DNA of 64,000 bases from an uncultured Caulobacteraceae bacterium (GCA_937138625.1 CAKZPF010000003.1:62001-126000), one strand, 5' to 3'. Counted from the first letter of the stretch, positions 1 to 8,251 are shown. Numbers and translations are program-made. The notes: a model not told the origin generated them from the letters alone.

Positions 1-922
1 TTCGGCCGAGGATCTGGGCGGGGCCGAGGTGCATGGCCGCCAGTCTGGCGTTGTTGACCATGTGGCCGAGAATGATGACCATGCCCTCGAGCTTGCCCGT
101 CGTGTGGTCAGCCATTTGCCGCAAAACAAAACCACGGTGCTGGCCCAAAGCCGGGCCCCGAAATATGACCCGTCTGAAATTTATGGCATCCTGCCCGAAG
201 ACGTCCGCGCGCCCTATGACGTGCACGAAATCATCGCCCGCTTGGTCGATGGCTCGGAGTTTGACGAGTTCAAAGCGCTATACGGCAAGACCTTGGTCAC
301 AGGCTTTGCGCAGATTCACGGTGCCCCTGTGGGCATCATTGCCAACAATGGCGTGCTGTTTTCAGAAAGCGCACAAAAGGGCGCACATTTTATCGAACTG
401 TGCTGCCATCGGCGCATCCCCATCGTGTTTTTGCAAAACATCTCAGGCTTTATGGTTGGCGGCAAATACGAAGCCGGCGGCATCGCCAAGGATGGGGCCA
501 AGCTGGTGACGGCGGTGGCCACGGCCAATGTACCAAAAATCACCATCCTGATTGGCGGCTCGTTTGGGGCTGGGAACTATGGCATGTGCGGCCGGGCCTA
601 CAGCCCACGGTTCTTGTTTCAATGGCCCAATGCCCGGACCTCGGTGATGGGGGGCGAGCAAGCGGCCAGTGTCCTGGCCACGGTGAAACGCGATGGCATT
701 GAGGCCCAAGGCGGCAGCTGGTCCGCAGAGGAAGAAGAGGCCTTCAAGGCCCCGATCCGCGAGACCTACGAGGCCGAGGGCTCGCCCTATTATTCCACGG
801 CGCGTCTGTGGGATGATGGCATCATCGATCCCGCCCGCACGCGCGATGTGCTGGGCCTGTGCCTATCGGTCACCCAAAACGCCCCCACGCCCGAGCCCAA
901 ATTCGGTATCTTCCGGATGTAA
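1..922 (+). CDS. mccB: Methylcrotonyl-CoA carboxylase beta subunit, C-terminal part
   Basis: This is the carboxyltransferase subunit of the leucine-degradation biotin enzyme. It moves CO2 from carboxybiotin to 3-methylcrotonyl-CoA to give 3-methylglutaconyl-CoA. The frame is open from base 2, so the true start lies left of the window; about 306 residues are visible, and the family is about 530 long. The visible part starts with [17 protein letters not shown], typical of acyl-CoA carboxyltransferases, and contains [18 protein letters not shown] and the ending [10 protein letters not shown]. The hydratase gene follows after 19 bases and the alpha subunit after that, the usual liu/mcc order. The identification is firm; only the N-terminus is missing. 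Confidence 0.95.
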   Translation, partial: SAEDLGGAEVHGRQSGVVDHVAENDDHALELARRVVSHLPQNKTTVLAQSRAPKYDPSEIYGILPEDVRAPYDVHEIIARLVDGSEFDEFKALYGKTLVTGFAQIHGAPVGIIANNGVLFSESAQKGAHFIELCCHRRIPIVFLQNISGFMVGGKYEAGGIAKDGAKLVTAVATANVPKITILIGGSFGAGNYGMCGRAYSPRFLFQWPNARTSVMGGEQAASVLATVKRDGIEAQGGSWSAEEEEAFKAPIRETYEAEGSPYYSTARLWDDGIIDPARTRDVLGLCLSVTQNAPTPEPKFGIFRM

Positions 923-941
923 GTGAAAAAGGACACCTGTC

Positions 942-1742
942 ATGACCACCACAACTGAAACCAAAGCCGTTGAGTTGACCGCCACCCCTGGTGGTGTGGC
1001 GGTGATCACCCTGAACCGTCCGGAAAAGCGCAATGCCTTTTCGGGCAACACCATCGAGCAGTTGCAGGATACGTTTGCCACCTTACGGGCGGCGGATCAT
1101 GTGAAATTGGTCTTCTTGCGTGGGGCCGGGGGCGTGTTTTCCGCCGGGGCTGATTTGCAATGGATGAAGGCCGCCGCGGATTATACCGAGGAAGAAAACA
1201 AACAAGACGCCCTGGCCTTGGCGCATATGCTGCGGGATCTTTACCACCTGCCGCAAGTGACCTGTGCCCTGGTTGAGGGCGCGGCCATGGGCGGTGGCTG
1301 TGGTTTGGTGGCGGCTTGTGACATGGCCGTGGCTGTCAAGGGCACCAAGTTCGCCTTTTCCGAGGCACGTCTGGGTCTGACGCCCGCCACCATCTCGCCT
1401 TATGTTATACAGGCCATTGGTCCTCGGGCCGCGCGCTGGCTATTTGGCACCGCCGAGGTGTTCTCGACGGATCTGGCGTTGCGTTTAGGCCTCATCACCG
1501 AGGAAGTCGAAGACGCCACCGCCCTGCAAAAAGCCATGAGCCGTATCGAGGAACAGGTGGCCTTGTGCGCGCCAGGGGCCATTGCTGACGCCAAGGATTT
1601 GGTGGATACCGTTTGTTTTGCGCCCTTTGATGATCGCCTATTGGAAGAAACCGCCAAGCGCATCGCCCACCGCCGCGCCACCGATGAGGGCCGCGAGGGC
1701 ATCGCCGCCTTTTTGGGCAAGCGCAAAGCCAGCTGGGTATAA
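942..1742 (+). CDS. liuC: Enoyl-CoA hydratase, probable methylglutaconyl-CoA hydratase
   Basis: A 266-residue crotonase-fold enzyme. The oxyanion-hole segments are visible as FSAGAD (about residues 66-71) and GAAMGGGCGL (about 113-122), and the length is normal. Its position between the two subunits of methylcrotonyl-CoA carboxylase points to the next step of leucine breakdown, hydration of 3-methylglutaconyl-CoA to HMG-CoA. The crotonase family is certain from sequence; the substrate is inferred from context, because family members differ little at motif level. The ATG at 942 lies 19 bases after the mccB stop, and mccA begins 5 bases after this stop, so the three are co-transcribed. Confidence 0.88.
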   Translation: MTTTTETKAVELTATPGGVAVITLNRPEKRNAFSGNTIEQLQDTFATLRAADHVKLVFLRGAGGVFSAGADLQWMKAAADYTEEENKQDALALAHMLRDLYHLPQVTCALVEGAAMGGGCGLVAACDMAVAVKGTKFAFSEARLGLTPATISPYVIQAIGPRAARWLFGTAEVFSTDLALRLGLITEEVEDATALQKAMSRIEEQVALCAPGAIADAKDLVDTVCFAPFDDRLLEETAKRIAHRRATDEGREGIAAFLGKRKASWV

Positions 1743-1747
1743 GCCAT

Positions 1748-3718
1748 ATGTTCAATAAGATCCTGATTGCCAATCGCGGAGAAATCGCCTGCCGCATCAT
1801 CGAAACGGCCCGCAAATGGGGCGTGCGCACGGTGGCGGTCTATTCCGATGCCGATGCCCAGGCCCGCCATGTGCGCATGGCCGACGAGGCGGTGCGCATT
1901 GGCCCCGCGCCATCGGCGGAAAGTTATCTGAAGGGCGATCTGATCTTAAACGTGGCGCGCGACACGGGCGCCCAGGCTATCCATCCGGGTTATGGCTTTT
2001 TGTCGGAGAACGCTGATTTCGCCGAGGCCTGTGAAAAGGCTGGGGTGGTTTTTATTGGCCCACCTGCCAGCGCCATTCGCGCCATGGGCCTGAAAGACGC
2101 CGCCAAACAATTGATGCGCAAGGCCGGTGTGCCGGTGACGCCTGGCTATGATGGGGACAACCAAGACGCCGATCACCTGCAAGCCCAGGCCGACGAGATT
2201 GGCTATCCGGTGCTGATCAAGGCTGTTGCAGGCGGCGGCGGCAAGGGCATGCGCAAGGTGGATCGCGCCGAAGATTTCCCCGAGGCCCTGAAGGCCGCCC
2301 AGCGGGAAGGCCAAGCCAGTTTCAGCGACCCCCGTGTCTTGGTGGAAAAATATATCGAAAACCCCCGCCACATCGAGGTGCAAGTCTTTGCCGATAGCCA
2401 TGGCAACTGCGTCTATTTGCACGAGCGGGATTGTTCGTTGCAGCGTCGCCACCAAAAGGTGATCGAGGAAGCACCTGCCCCGGGCATGAGCCCCCAAGTA
2501 CGCGCCGCCATCGGCCAGGCCGCCGTCAATGCCGCCAAGGCGGTGAACTATGTCGGGGCGGGGACCATCGAATTCATCGCGGATGGCTCGGGCGCCTTGT
2601 CGGCGGACAAAATCTGGTTCATGGAAATGAACACGCGCTTGCAAGTCGAGCACCCGGTCACCGAAGCCATCACCGGCCAAGACTTGGTGGAATGGCAGTT
2701 GCGCGTGGCCGCAGGCCAGCCCCTGCCGTTACAGCAGGCCCAAATCCCGTTGAACGGCCACGCCCTTGAGGCCAGGTTATACGCGGAAAACCCGGAAACT
2801 GGCTTTTTGCCCAGCACCGGCCCGCTGGAGGTCTTGCGTTTCCCCAGTGGCGTGCGCATTGACACGGGCGTCGAGGAAGGGGACGTGGTCAGCCCCCATT
2901 ATGACCCCATGGTGGCCAAGGTCATCGCCTGGGCCCCAACGCGCCAGCAGGCCATTGCCCAGCTGTCTGAGGCCTTGGGCCAGACGGCGGTGGCGGGCGT
3001 GCGGGCCAATACGGCTTTTTTGAAGCGCTGTTTGGACCACCCGGACTTTCAAGACGCCAAGCTCGACACCGGTTTTATTGGTCAGCATTTGGACCAGCTG
3101 GTGCCCGATGCCGCGCCAACGCCCCAGGTTTTGGCCTTGGCGCTGGCGGCACATTTACCCTCAAATGCCGATGCTGCTGGACAGGATCCGTGGGACCGCC
3201 TGACGGGCTTGCGGGTGGTGGGCCAGCCCCATGTGCAGGCCAGTTTTCAAATTCGCGACCAGATCTTCACCCCACGTCTGAGGGGCCGAGATTTTGTGCT
3301 GCCGGAAAGCGCCCATGACCTGATGATTCGCCAAGGCGGCACACAGCCTGATGTGGTGCTGGATGGTGAACGCCTGACCGCCCGCTGTGTGACGGGTCCT
3401 GGTTTTTGTCATCTGTTTCATCAGGGCCAGTGGTGGCCCTTGACCCGTCCGGCTTACGAGGCCGGGGCGGATGGCGCGGGCAATGGCAAGATTGTCTCGC
3501 CCATGCCGGGACGGATCTTATCGGTTTCGGTTAAGGTTGGCGACGAAGTGGCCAGTGGGGCGCCGCTTGTGACCCTAGAGGCCATGAAGATGGAACATGT
3601 GCTGACGGCACCCTTTGCCGCTAAGGTCACTGGCGTGGCCGTCAGTGATGGGGGGCAAACCCAAGAGGGGGTGGAGCTTGTCACCCTCAGCCCGTTGGAG
3701 GATGAGGCCTCGGCATGA
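1748..3718 (+). CDS. mccA: Methylcrotonyl-CoA carboxylase alpha subunit (biotin carboxylase + BCCP)
   Basis: The 656-residue biotin-carrying subunit. The N-terminal biotin carboxylase domain starts with FNKILIANRGEIACRI; its ATP-grasp glycine loop GGGGKGM sits at about 162-168 and EMNTRLQVEHPVTE follows. The C-terminal biotin carrier domain has the biotin motif EAMKMEH, with the acceptor lysine at about residue 614. It uses ATP and bicarbonate to carboxylate biotin for the beta subunit. Propionyl-CoA or geranyl-CoA carboxylase alpha subunits look similar; the neighbouring mccB and hydratase favour methylcrotonyl-CoA. The stop overlaps the next gene by four bases (ATGA). Confidence 0.94.
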   Translation: MFNKILIANRGEIACRIIETARKWGVRTVAVYSDADAQARHVRMADEAVRIGPAPSAESYLKGDLILNVARDTGAQAIHPGYGFLSENADFAEACEKAGVVFIGPPASAIRAMGLKDAAKQLMRKAGVPVTPGYDGDNQDADHLQAQADEIGYPVLIKAVAGGGGKGMRKVDRAEDFPEALKAAQREGQASFSDPRVLVEKYIENPRHIEVQVFADSHGNCVYLHERDCSLQRRHQKVIEEAPAPGMSPQVRAAIGQAAVNAAKAVNYVGAGTIEFIADGSGALSADKIWFMEMNTRLQVEHPVTEAITGQDLVEWQLRVAAGQPLPLQQAQIPLNGHALEARLYAENPETGFLPSTGPLEVLRFPSGVRIDTGVEEGDVVSPHYDPMVAKVIAWAPTRQQAIAQLSEALGQTAVAGVRANTAFLKRCLDHPDFQDAKLDTGFIGQHLDQLVPDAAPTPQVLALALAAHLPSNADAAGQDPWDRLTGLRVVGQPHVQASFQIRDQIFTPRLRGRDFVLPESAHDLMIRQGGTQPDVVLDGERLTARCVTGPGFCHLFHQGQWWPLTRPAYEAGADGAGNGKIVSPMPGRILSVSVKVGDEVASGAPLVTLEAMKMEHVLTAPFAAKVTGVAVSDGGQTQEGVELVTLSPLEDEASA

Positions 3719-4119
3719 CCGTGCACCTTGTGAAGTTGTGCGTGGGCGTGGACAGTTTGGCGACATTGAAAGATCTTGTCAGCAAGCGTCACCGTGATGG
3801 CCTGCAGGTTCACACCCGCAATAAACCCAAACGCATCGATGAGGTTCTGGACGGTGGGTCGCTCTATTGGGTGATTGGTGGACAGATTGTGGCACGCCAA
3901 CCGGTTATGGGCTTTGACACCCAAGATTTTGATGATCGGCCCATGCATTATATCCAGGTGGCCCCGAAGGTGATTGAAGTGCAACCCGCGCCCAAGCGTG
4001 CCTTTCAGGGCTGGCGGTATCTGGAAGGCAAAGACGCTCCGAAAGATTTGGCCAATACAGTCGAAGGTGATCTGCCCGAACATATCCGCGATGAGCTTAT
4101 CAAAGCCGGGGCGTGGTAA
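3715..4119 (+). CDS. DUF1489 family protein
   Basis: A 134-residue protein that I recognise as the alphaproteobacterial DUF1489 family. It begins with TVHLVKLCVGVDSLATL and has a central RPMHYIQVAPKVIEV segment. No signal peptide or membrane segment is visible, so it is probably cytosolic; no function is known to me. It starts inside the mccA stop codon (ATGA), which implies translational coupling to the leucine operon, although the family also occurs in other contexts. It is the last gene before the palindrome cluster at 4127-4251. Confidence 0.8.
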   Translation: MTVHLVKLCVGVDSLATLKDLVSKRHRDGLQVHTRNKPKRIDEVLDGGSLYWVIGGQIVARQPVMGFDTQDFDDRPMHYIQVAPKVIEVQPAPKRAFQGWRYLEGKDAPKDLANTVEGDLPEHIRDELIKAGAW

Positions 4120-4126
4120 TTTCATT

Positions 4127-4251
4127 CTCCGTTCATACCCCGACTTGATCGGGGTATCCATCAGGTTTGCGGACGCAAACCGAACAGAGTCTTATCTGCC
4201 TGTCGACACAGGCAGGATGGATCCTCGGAGCAAGTGCGAGGATGAGCGGAG
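4127..4251. repeat. Nested multi-hairpin palindromic element
   Basis: Four hairpins lie in a row: arms ATACCCCGA at 4135 with TCGGGGTAT ending 4157; GGTTTGCG/CGCAAACC at 4164-4181; CTGCCTGT/ACAGGCAG at 4196-4215; ATCCTCG/CGAGGAT at 4221-4243. Two further pairings enclose them: ATCCATC at 4156 with GATGGAT at 4216, and CTCCGTTCAT at 4127 with ATGAGCGGAG at 4242 (one G-T pair). It fills the gap between two convergent genes, so it may act as a two-way terminator. The design resembles genome-wide intergenic repeat elements of Alphaproteobacteria; that it is dispersed in this genome is inference. Confidence 0.8.
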
Positions 4252-4253
4252 TA

Positions 4254-5138
4254 CTAAACAGCCCAGTTATCGATAAGCCGGGTTTTGTCGATCCAGGCTG
4301 CAGCAAAGACACGGGCCGGGCCGCTGAGGGGCCCCGTGCCCAGAGGTTCAAGGGTTTCCGCGTCTCGAATTTCAAAATAATCAATGGTGTCGAAACCCGC
4401 GTCCATCAAATCTTGCCAGCCTTGATCGGCCACGCGGCCCACGGCTTCACCGGCCGCCAAAGCGCTGGCCGCTGCCTTCAGGGCCACATTCATTTGCCCT
4501 GCCACCTGTCGGCCATGATCAGTCAGATAGGCATTGCGCGAGGACATGGCCAGGCCATCATGCTCGCGCATGGTCGGGGCCGCCAAAATCTCAACCGGAA
4601 TGTCCAGATCGCGCACCAAACGGCGAATGACGCACAGTTGCTGATAATCCTTCTCGCCAAAAACGGCGATGTCCGGCAGGGCCTGCAACAGCAACTTGGT
4701 CACGACCGTGGTCACACCCCCGAAAAAATGCGGACGTGCCGCACCGCACAAACCCTCCGAGACGTCATCCACACGCACCGAGGTGGAAAAATTCGGCGTA
4801 TACATCTCTTCGGGGTCGGGCACATACATCACATCCGCCCCGACGGTGTTCAGCTTGATCATGTCGCCTTGTTCGTCGCGGGGATAGCGTTCCAGGTCCT
4901 CGGCGGGGGCAAATTGTAGGGGATTGACAAAGACACTGACGATGACCTTATCGGCATTGGCCTTGGCCATTTTCACGAGGCTCAGATGACCTTCGTGCAA
5001 AGCGCCCATGGTGGGCACAAGCGCGATGCGCAAACCCGCCTGACGCCAGTTTTCCACCCGTGCCCGCAAGGTTGAGCGCGTGCGCACAATGATCAGGTGA
5101 TCAAGATCAGGATTGCTGGGACGGGCCGGGCTGCTCAT
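4254..5138 (-). CDS. panC: Pantothenate synthetase (pantoate--beta-alanine ligase)
   Basis: This 294-residue enzyme joins pantoate and beta-alanine with ATP to make pantothenate, the precursor of coenzyme A. The nucleotidyl-transferase signature VPTMGALHEGH is at about 41-51, followed by VFVNPLQFAP and the later GEKDYQQL segment, all typical of PanC. Length is normal apart from a roughly 10-residue N-terminal extension. The usual partner panB is not next to it. The gene faces the leucine operon across the palindrome element and is separated from the upstream carboxypeptidase gene by about 90 bases, so it may be read from its own promoter or from that gene. Confidence 0.95.
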   Translation of the reverse strand: MSSPARPSNPDLDHLIIVRTRSTLRARVENWRQAGLRIALVPTMGALHEGHLSLVKMAKANADKVIVSVFVNPLQFAPAEDLERYPRDEQGDMIKLNTVGADVMYVPDPEEMYTPNFSTSVRVDDVSEGLCGAARPHFFGGVTTVVTKLLLQALPDIAVFGEKDYQQLCVIRRLVRDLDIPVEILAAPTMREHDGLAMSSRNAYLTDHGRQVAGQMNVALKAAASALAAGEAVGRVADQGWQDLMDAGFDTIDYFEIRDAETLEPLGTGPLSGPARVFAAAWIDKTRLIDNWAV

Positions 5139-5226
5139 GGGTTTGCTTTACGCGCCTTGGATAAGCGGAGCAAGAGCCAATGGGCAACACTGTTGAAAAA
5201 GGGGCAAACGGGTCGGGGGCGCACAA

Positions 5227-6606
5227 TTATTGTGCGGCCAGGGCCAAACAGTTGTGTTTCTCGGCCTTCAAATGCTCGCAAGCCTGGCGCGCCTCTGATG
5301 GCCCAAAACCCACAAAGCGGGCGCGATAAAAAGTTCGCCCTTTGACCTGGACAGGCATGATCAAACTGTAGCTATCGGCCAGGACCCTGCGATGGCGATC
5401 TTGAATGTGGCTCAGTTGGTTTTGCGCGTCCCGCCGCGTATCAAAGGCCCCAATTTGAATGCTGTAGAGCCCTTGGCCGCGTGAGGCCACCGACTGAGGT
5501 TTATTCAGTTGTTTATTCTGTGGCGCATCATCCATTTTGGGCTCAGCCTCTAGGCGGGCGGCGACCTCGGCCAAACTGTGACCAGATGTCGGCGCGTGCG
5601 GCAAGAATTGGCGAGGTGTGGCGTCGCCTTCTTCCAGGCGGCGGTCCAGTACACGGGGCACCTCGCCTTCCGCCGAGCCTTGCTCGATCGGGTTATCAAT
5701 CAGGTGCCCGATGGCATCGGGTTCTTCAAGCGCCATGGTGGCCAGCTGTGCCGCGCGCTCGCCACGCTGACGGCGATCAAGGACGGCAAAGGTTTTGTCC
5801 AGCAGCTCTTCCATATGGGCATCACGCGTGCGCGAGGTCCGGCCGCCAATCACAACAGCAATCACGCGCTTGCCTTCACGCACCGCCGAGGCGGCCAAAT
5901 TAAAGCCCGAGGCATTGGTAAAGCCGGTTTTGATACCGTCCACGCCATCGGCATTTTGCAGCAAGCGGTTGTGGTTGCGCAGTTCAGCACCACGCCACTC
6001 AAAGGTCGGGGCGGAAAAGTAGCCATAATATTTCGGGTGATCCCGCATGATGGACCGCGACAGAATGGCCATATCACGGGCGGTGCTGATTTGGCGCTCA
6101 TCAGGCAGGCCGCTGGCGTTGACAAAGCGCGTGCGCTTCATACCCAGCTCACGGGCCTTGATGGTCATGATGGCGGCAAAGCGACTTTCTGATCCGCCTA
6201 AAAACTCGGCCATCGCGACAGCTATGTCATTTGAAGATTTGACAGCGATGGCGCGAATGGCTTGGTCAACAGTAATGGTACGGCCTGCGGGCAGGCCCAG
6301 TTTAGACGGGGGCTGACGGGCCGCCGTTCTTGAGATCTTAATTTTGTCGGTCAATTTGATTTGGCCGGCTTCAAGCGCATCAAAGGCCAGATAGAGTGTC
6401 ATGATTTTGGTCAGCGAGGCCGGATAGCGTTCGCTGTCGGCACGGCGGGCGTAGAGCACTTCGCCGGTTTTGGCCTCGATAACGATGGCGGAATATTGCG
6501 GTTTGCCTGATGGCTTGGCCAACCCCATGCTGGGGGCCAAGGTCAACACAATCAAGGCCAGGAAAGCGAACGCCCCGCCCACAGATGCCTGCCATCTATG
6601 ATTCAT
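5227..6606 (-). CDS. D-alanyl-D-alanine carboxypeptidase with C-terminal SPOR domain
   Basis: A penicillin-binding protein of the S11 (DacA/DacC) type that trims the terminal D-Ala from peptidoglycan stem peptides in the periplasm. With the ATG at 6606 it has 459 residues. A signal peptide ends near MGLAKPSG; the catalytic SLTK is at about 64-67, SSN at about 124-126 and KTG at about 226-228. The last 70 residues (from LYSIQIGAFDTRRDAQ) form a SPOR domain, which binds denuded septal glycan and suggests a role at the division site. A GTG at 6633 and an ATG at 6618 are in frame upstream; 6606 gives the best signal peptide. A linker of about 130 residues joins the two domains. Confidence 0.92.
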   Translation of the reverse strand: MNHRWQASVGGAFAFLALIVLTLAPSMGLAKPSGKPQYSAIVIEAKTGEVLYARRADSERYPASLTKIMTLYLAFDALEAGQIKLTDKIKISRTAARQPPSKLGLPAGRTITVDQAIRAIAVKSSNDIAVAMAEFLGGSESRFAAIMTIKARELGMKRTRFVNASGLPDERQISTARDMAILSRSIMRDHPKYYGYFSAPTFEWRGAELRNHNRLLQNADGVDGIKTGFTNASGFNLAASAVREGKRVIAVVIGGRTSRTRDAHMEELLDKTFAVLDRRQRGERAAQLATMALEEPDAIGHLIDNPIEQGSAEGEVPRVLDRRLEEGDATPRQFLPHAPTSGHSLAEVAARLEAEPKMDDAPQNKQLNKPQSVASRGQGLYSIQIGAFDTRRDAQNQLSHIQDRHRRVLADSYSLIMPVQVKGRTFYRARFVGFGPSEARQACEHLKAEKHNCLALAAQ

Positions 6607-6667
6607 ACTCTTGCACATATCCGAATTTGCCACGTCGTTAAAGTATACACCTGGTTTTCTTAGTCAG

Positions 6668-6687
6668 AGATTAATGCCCATTAATCT
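6668..6687. promoter_or_regulatory. Inverted repeat upstream of the DD-carboxypeptidase
   Basis: AGATTAAT and ATTAATCT form a perfect 8-base inverted repeat with spacer GCCC, about 60 bases upstream of the carboxypeptidase start. It could be an operator. It also holds two TTAA boxes 6 bases apart, close to but not matching the TTAA-N7-TTAA spacing of the alphaproteobacterial cell-cycle regulator CtrA. No regulator is assigned. Confidence 0.35.
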
Positions 6688-6780
6688 TTTCCGAAATGAG
6701 GGACATTTTCTCATATAGGTTAGGTTTTGGTTGCTCCAAACGCTTGTCAGGCGATAAAAAACGCCTGAAACACGATTATT

Positions 6781-6832
6781 TTGTGTGATGCACAATGTTG
6801 CCATTGACAAATGCTGCGCTGCACACTAAGTG
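6781..6832 (+). promoter_or_regulatory. Putative phasin promoter with PhaR-like box
   Basis: A TTGACA -35 hexamer is at 6804-6809. The TGC-rich motif TGCTGCGCTGCA (6812-6823) lies just downstream in the spacer, and an inverted repeat TTGTG-N5-CACAA precedes it at 6781-6795. PhaR repressors of PHA granule genes bind TGC/GCA-rich sites of this kind in phasin promoters. A clear -10 box was not found. The regulator assignment is inferred from motif type and from the phasin immediately downstream. Confidence 0.45.
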
Positions 6833-6862
6833 AGAGGCTGCAAGCCAACAGGAGACTGCGAT

Positions 6863-7315
6863 ATGACCAAATCCAACACCAAAACCGCCGAAGCCATTGC
6901 CGATAACATGCAAGACAGCCTGGAAACCTCAATCGAGTCGGGCAGCAAAATGTTCAAAGACACCATGGACCAGAATGTGAAATTCTGGGGCGACATGCAA
7001 GCCTTGGGTCAAAAAAATATGGACGCCTGGATGAAAGCCAGCACCATCATGATGCAAGGTGGCCAAAAAATCGTGGCCCAAGCCTCGGAAAGTGCGCGCA
7101 CTTCATTCGAAGGCAACATGAAAGCCGCCAAATCTTTGGCCTCGGCCAAATCGGCTCAAGAAGCCATGGAGCTGCAATCGCAGCTGATGCAAGATATGGC
7201 CAGCACCTTTATGGCCGAAGCCAAGAAAATCGGTGATGTGCAAACCAAAGTCGCGCAAGAGGTTTTTGAAACCGTCAGCGAGCGTATGGCTGATGGCATG
7301 AAAAGCGTCGCTTAA
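6863..7315 (+). CDS. Phasin family protein
   Basis: A 150-residue helical protein rich in Ala, Lys, Met and Gln, without membrane segments. The pattern around QNVKFWGDMQALGQKNMDAW and the repeated amphipathic helices match the phasin_2 family, proteins that coat polyhydroxyalkanoate granules. The ATG at 6863 has an AGGAG ribosome site 8 bases upstream; an in-frame GTG at 6830 lacks one. A TGC-rich box and a terminator frame it as a single-gene unit. The phasin fold is a confident call; actual granule binding needs PHA synthase genes, which are not in this window. Confidence 0.85.
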   Translation: MTKSNTKTAEAIADNMQDSLETSIESGSKMFKDTMDQNVKFWGDMQALGQKNMDAWMKASTIMMQGGQKIVAQASESARTSFEGNMKAAKSLASAKSAQEAMELQSQLMQDMASTFMAEAKKIGDVQTKVAQEVFETVSERMADGMKSVA

Positions 7316-7345
7316 GCGTTTCTGTCGATAATCGACTAAAATTTG

Positions 7346-7377
7346 AAAAACGCTCGCCACTTGGCGGGCGTTTTTTT
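7346..7377 (+). terminator. Intrinsic terminator of the phasin gene
   Basis: AACGCTCGCCA pairs with TGGCGGGCGTT (one G-T pair, 2-base loop), followed by a run of seven T. It starts about 30 bases after the phasin stop. Confidence 0.85.
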
Positions 7378-7499
7378 ATGTTTTGGACGCTTAGGGCCTA
7401 GGCATAATTTCTCTATATACATCTTGATCGTTACGCCTTATTAACCTCTGTGGGAATATTCAGTTAGCGGAATATTTTTCGTGCAGTGGAGAGGACCAA
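7378..7499. other. Intergenic leader before the 27-codon candidate
   Basis: An AT-rich stretch with no gene longer than a few codons. GGAATATT occurs twice, at about 7453 and 7470, and a GGAGAGG ribosome-binding site sits at its end. It probably contains the promoter of the small gene that follows, but no clear -35/-10 pair could be assigned. Confidence 0.3.
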
Positions 7500-7583
7500 A
7501 TGAGAAAATACAGCGCTATGATGTGGGTGGCGATTTTTACACTGAGCATTGCCAGCGTTGCCTTTGCCGCCTGGCCGGTTTAA
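7500..7583 (+). CDS. Candidate 27-residue secreted or membrane micropeptide
   Basis: A short open frame from ATG 7500 to TAA 7583 encodes 27 residues: a basic start (MRKYSAMM), a hydrophobic core (VAIFTLSIASVAFA) and the tail AWPV. This looks like a complete signal peptide, with AFA-A as a possible cleavage site that would leave only four residues, or like a one-pass membrane micropeptide. A strong ribosome site (GGAGAGG, 5 bases upstream) supports translation. No homologue is recalled. It stands alone between the phasin terminator and clpS. Coding status rests only on the ribosome site and composition. Confidence 0.45.
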   Translation: MRKYSAMMWVAIFTLSIASVAFAAWPV

Positions 7584-7903
7584 GGGCGCCCTTTCCGATT
7601 CCGTTTTTCTGACTTACCCGTTAGGCCGACTTATCCTTCAAGGCTTGGCGAGAGCGTGAATTGGCCTTGCGGCTTGATTTCACCTTACCATTTTAACACG
7701 TCTGACGAGCTTATGCGCTCAAATGCCGCGCCTATCCTCGGGCGTTGGTAATCTTAGTGGTGTGAAAACAGGGCTTTAGGGGGCGTGGCCCGAGGGTTGC
7801 CCTACCATTTTTCAGATCCGTCACTAATTATAAGCTTGGAAGCCCCAGGAATCTGTCAAACTGGTAAGGAGCTGTTCATCCAAGATGTGGAATAGTCTGA
7901 ATT
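7584..7903. other. Gene-free interval before clpS with a possible RNA stem
   Basis: No plausible gene is seen here. CCTCGGGC (7736-7743) can pair with GCCCGAGG (7788-7795) around a 44-base loop, and TACCATTTT occurs twice (about 7686 and 7803). The clpS promoter must lie here or further upstream, but no convincing hexamers were found. The segment could hold a structured RNA or a decayed element; neither can be shown from sequence alone. Confidence 0.3.
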
Positions 7904-8251
7904 ATGAGTGAGCCAAAACCCCCGAAACGGCCAGCGGTTGATGAACCCGGCGAGCGTCAGGATACAGACGTTGTTGCCGCCCCTAAGCCGAAAACCAAAA
8001 AGCCGTCGATGTATCGTGTTTTGTTGTTGAACGACGACTACACGCCCATGGAGTTTGTGGTTTACGTTCTTGAGCGGTTTTTCAACAAAAACCGCGAGGA
8101 AAGCACCCATATCATGCTGCACGTTCATCACCATGGTGTGGGGGTGTGTGGGATCTATACGTACGAAGTGGCGGAAACCAAGGTGGCCCAAGTGCTGGAC
8201 GCCGCTCGCCGCAATCAACATCCATTGCAATGCACGATGGAACGGGAATAG
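7904..8251 (+). CDS. clpS: ClpS, N-degron adaptor of ClpAP
   Basis: A 115-residue adaptor that binds proteins with bulky hydrophobic N-terminal residues and hands them to ClpA. The core carries the binding-pocket signature [18 protein letters not shown] (about 44-61) and [19 protein letters not shown], after a flexible charged N-terminus of about 35 residues. It is the classical ClpS rather than a truncated paralog. clpA follows after 13 bases with an AGGAG ribosome site, so the pair is an operon. Bpt, which creates ClpS substrates, is encoded at 54.9-55.7 kb of this window. Confidence 0.96.
   Translation: MSEPKPPKRPAVDEPGERQDTDVVAAPKPKTKKPSMYRVLLLNDDYTPMEFVVYVLERFFNKNREESTHIMLHVHHHGVGVCGIYTYEVAETKVAQVLDAARRNQHPLQCTMERE

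Noticed and set aside
2777..3154. Antisense open frames within mccA and many other genes
   Set aside because: They overlap well-identified genes over their full length and show no recognisable motif or ribosome site.
7736..7795. Possible 6S RNA or tRNA remnant before clpS
   Set aside because: There is no T-loop GTTCGA sequence and no matching 6S core pattern; only one 8-base stem can be shown, so it is listed as an unassigned interval.
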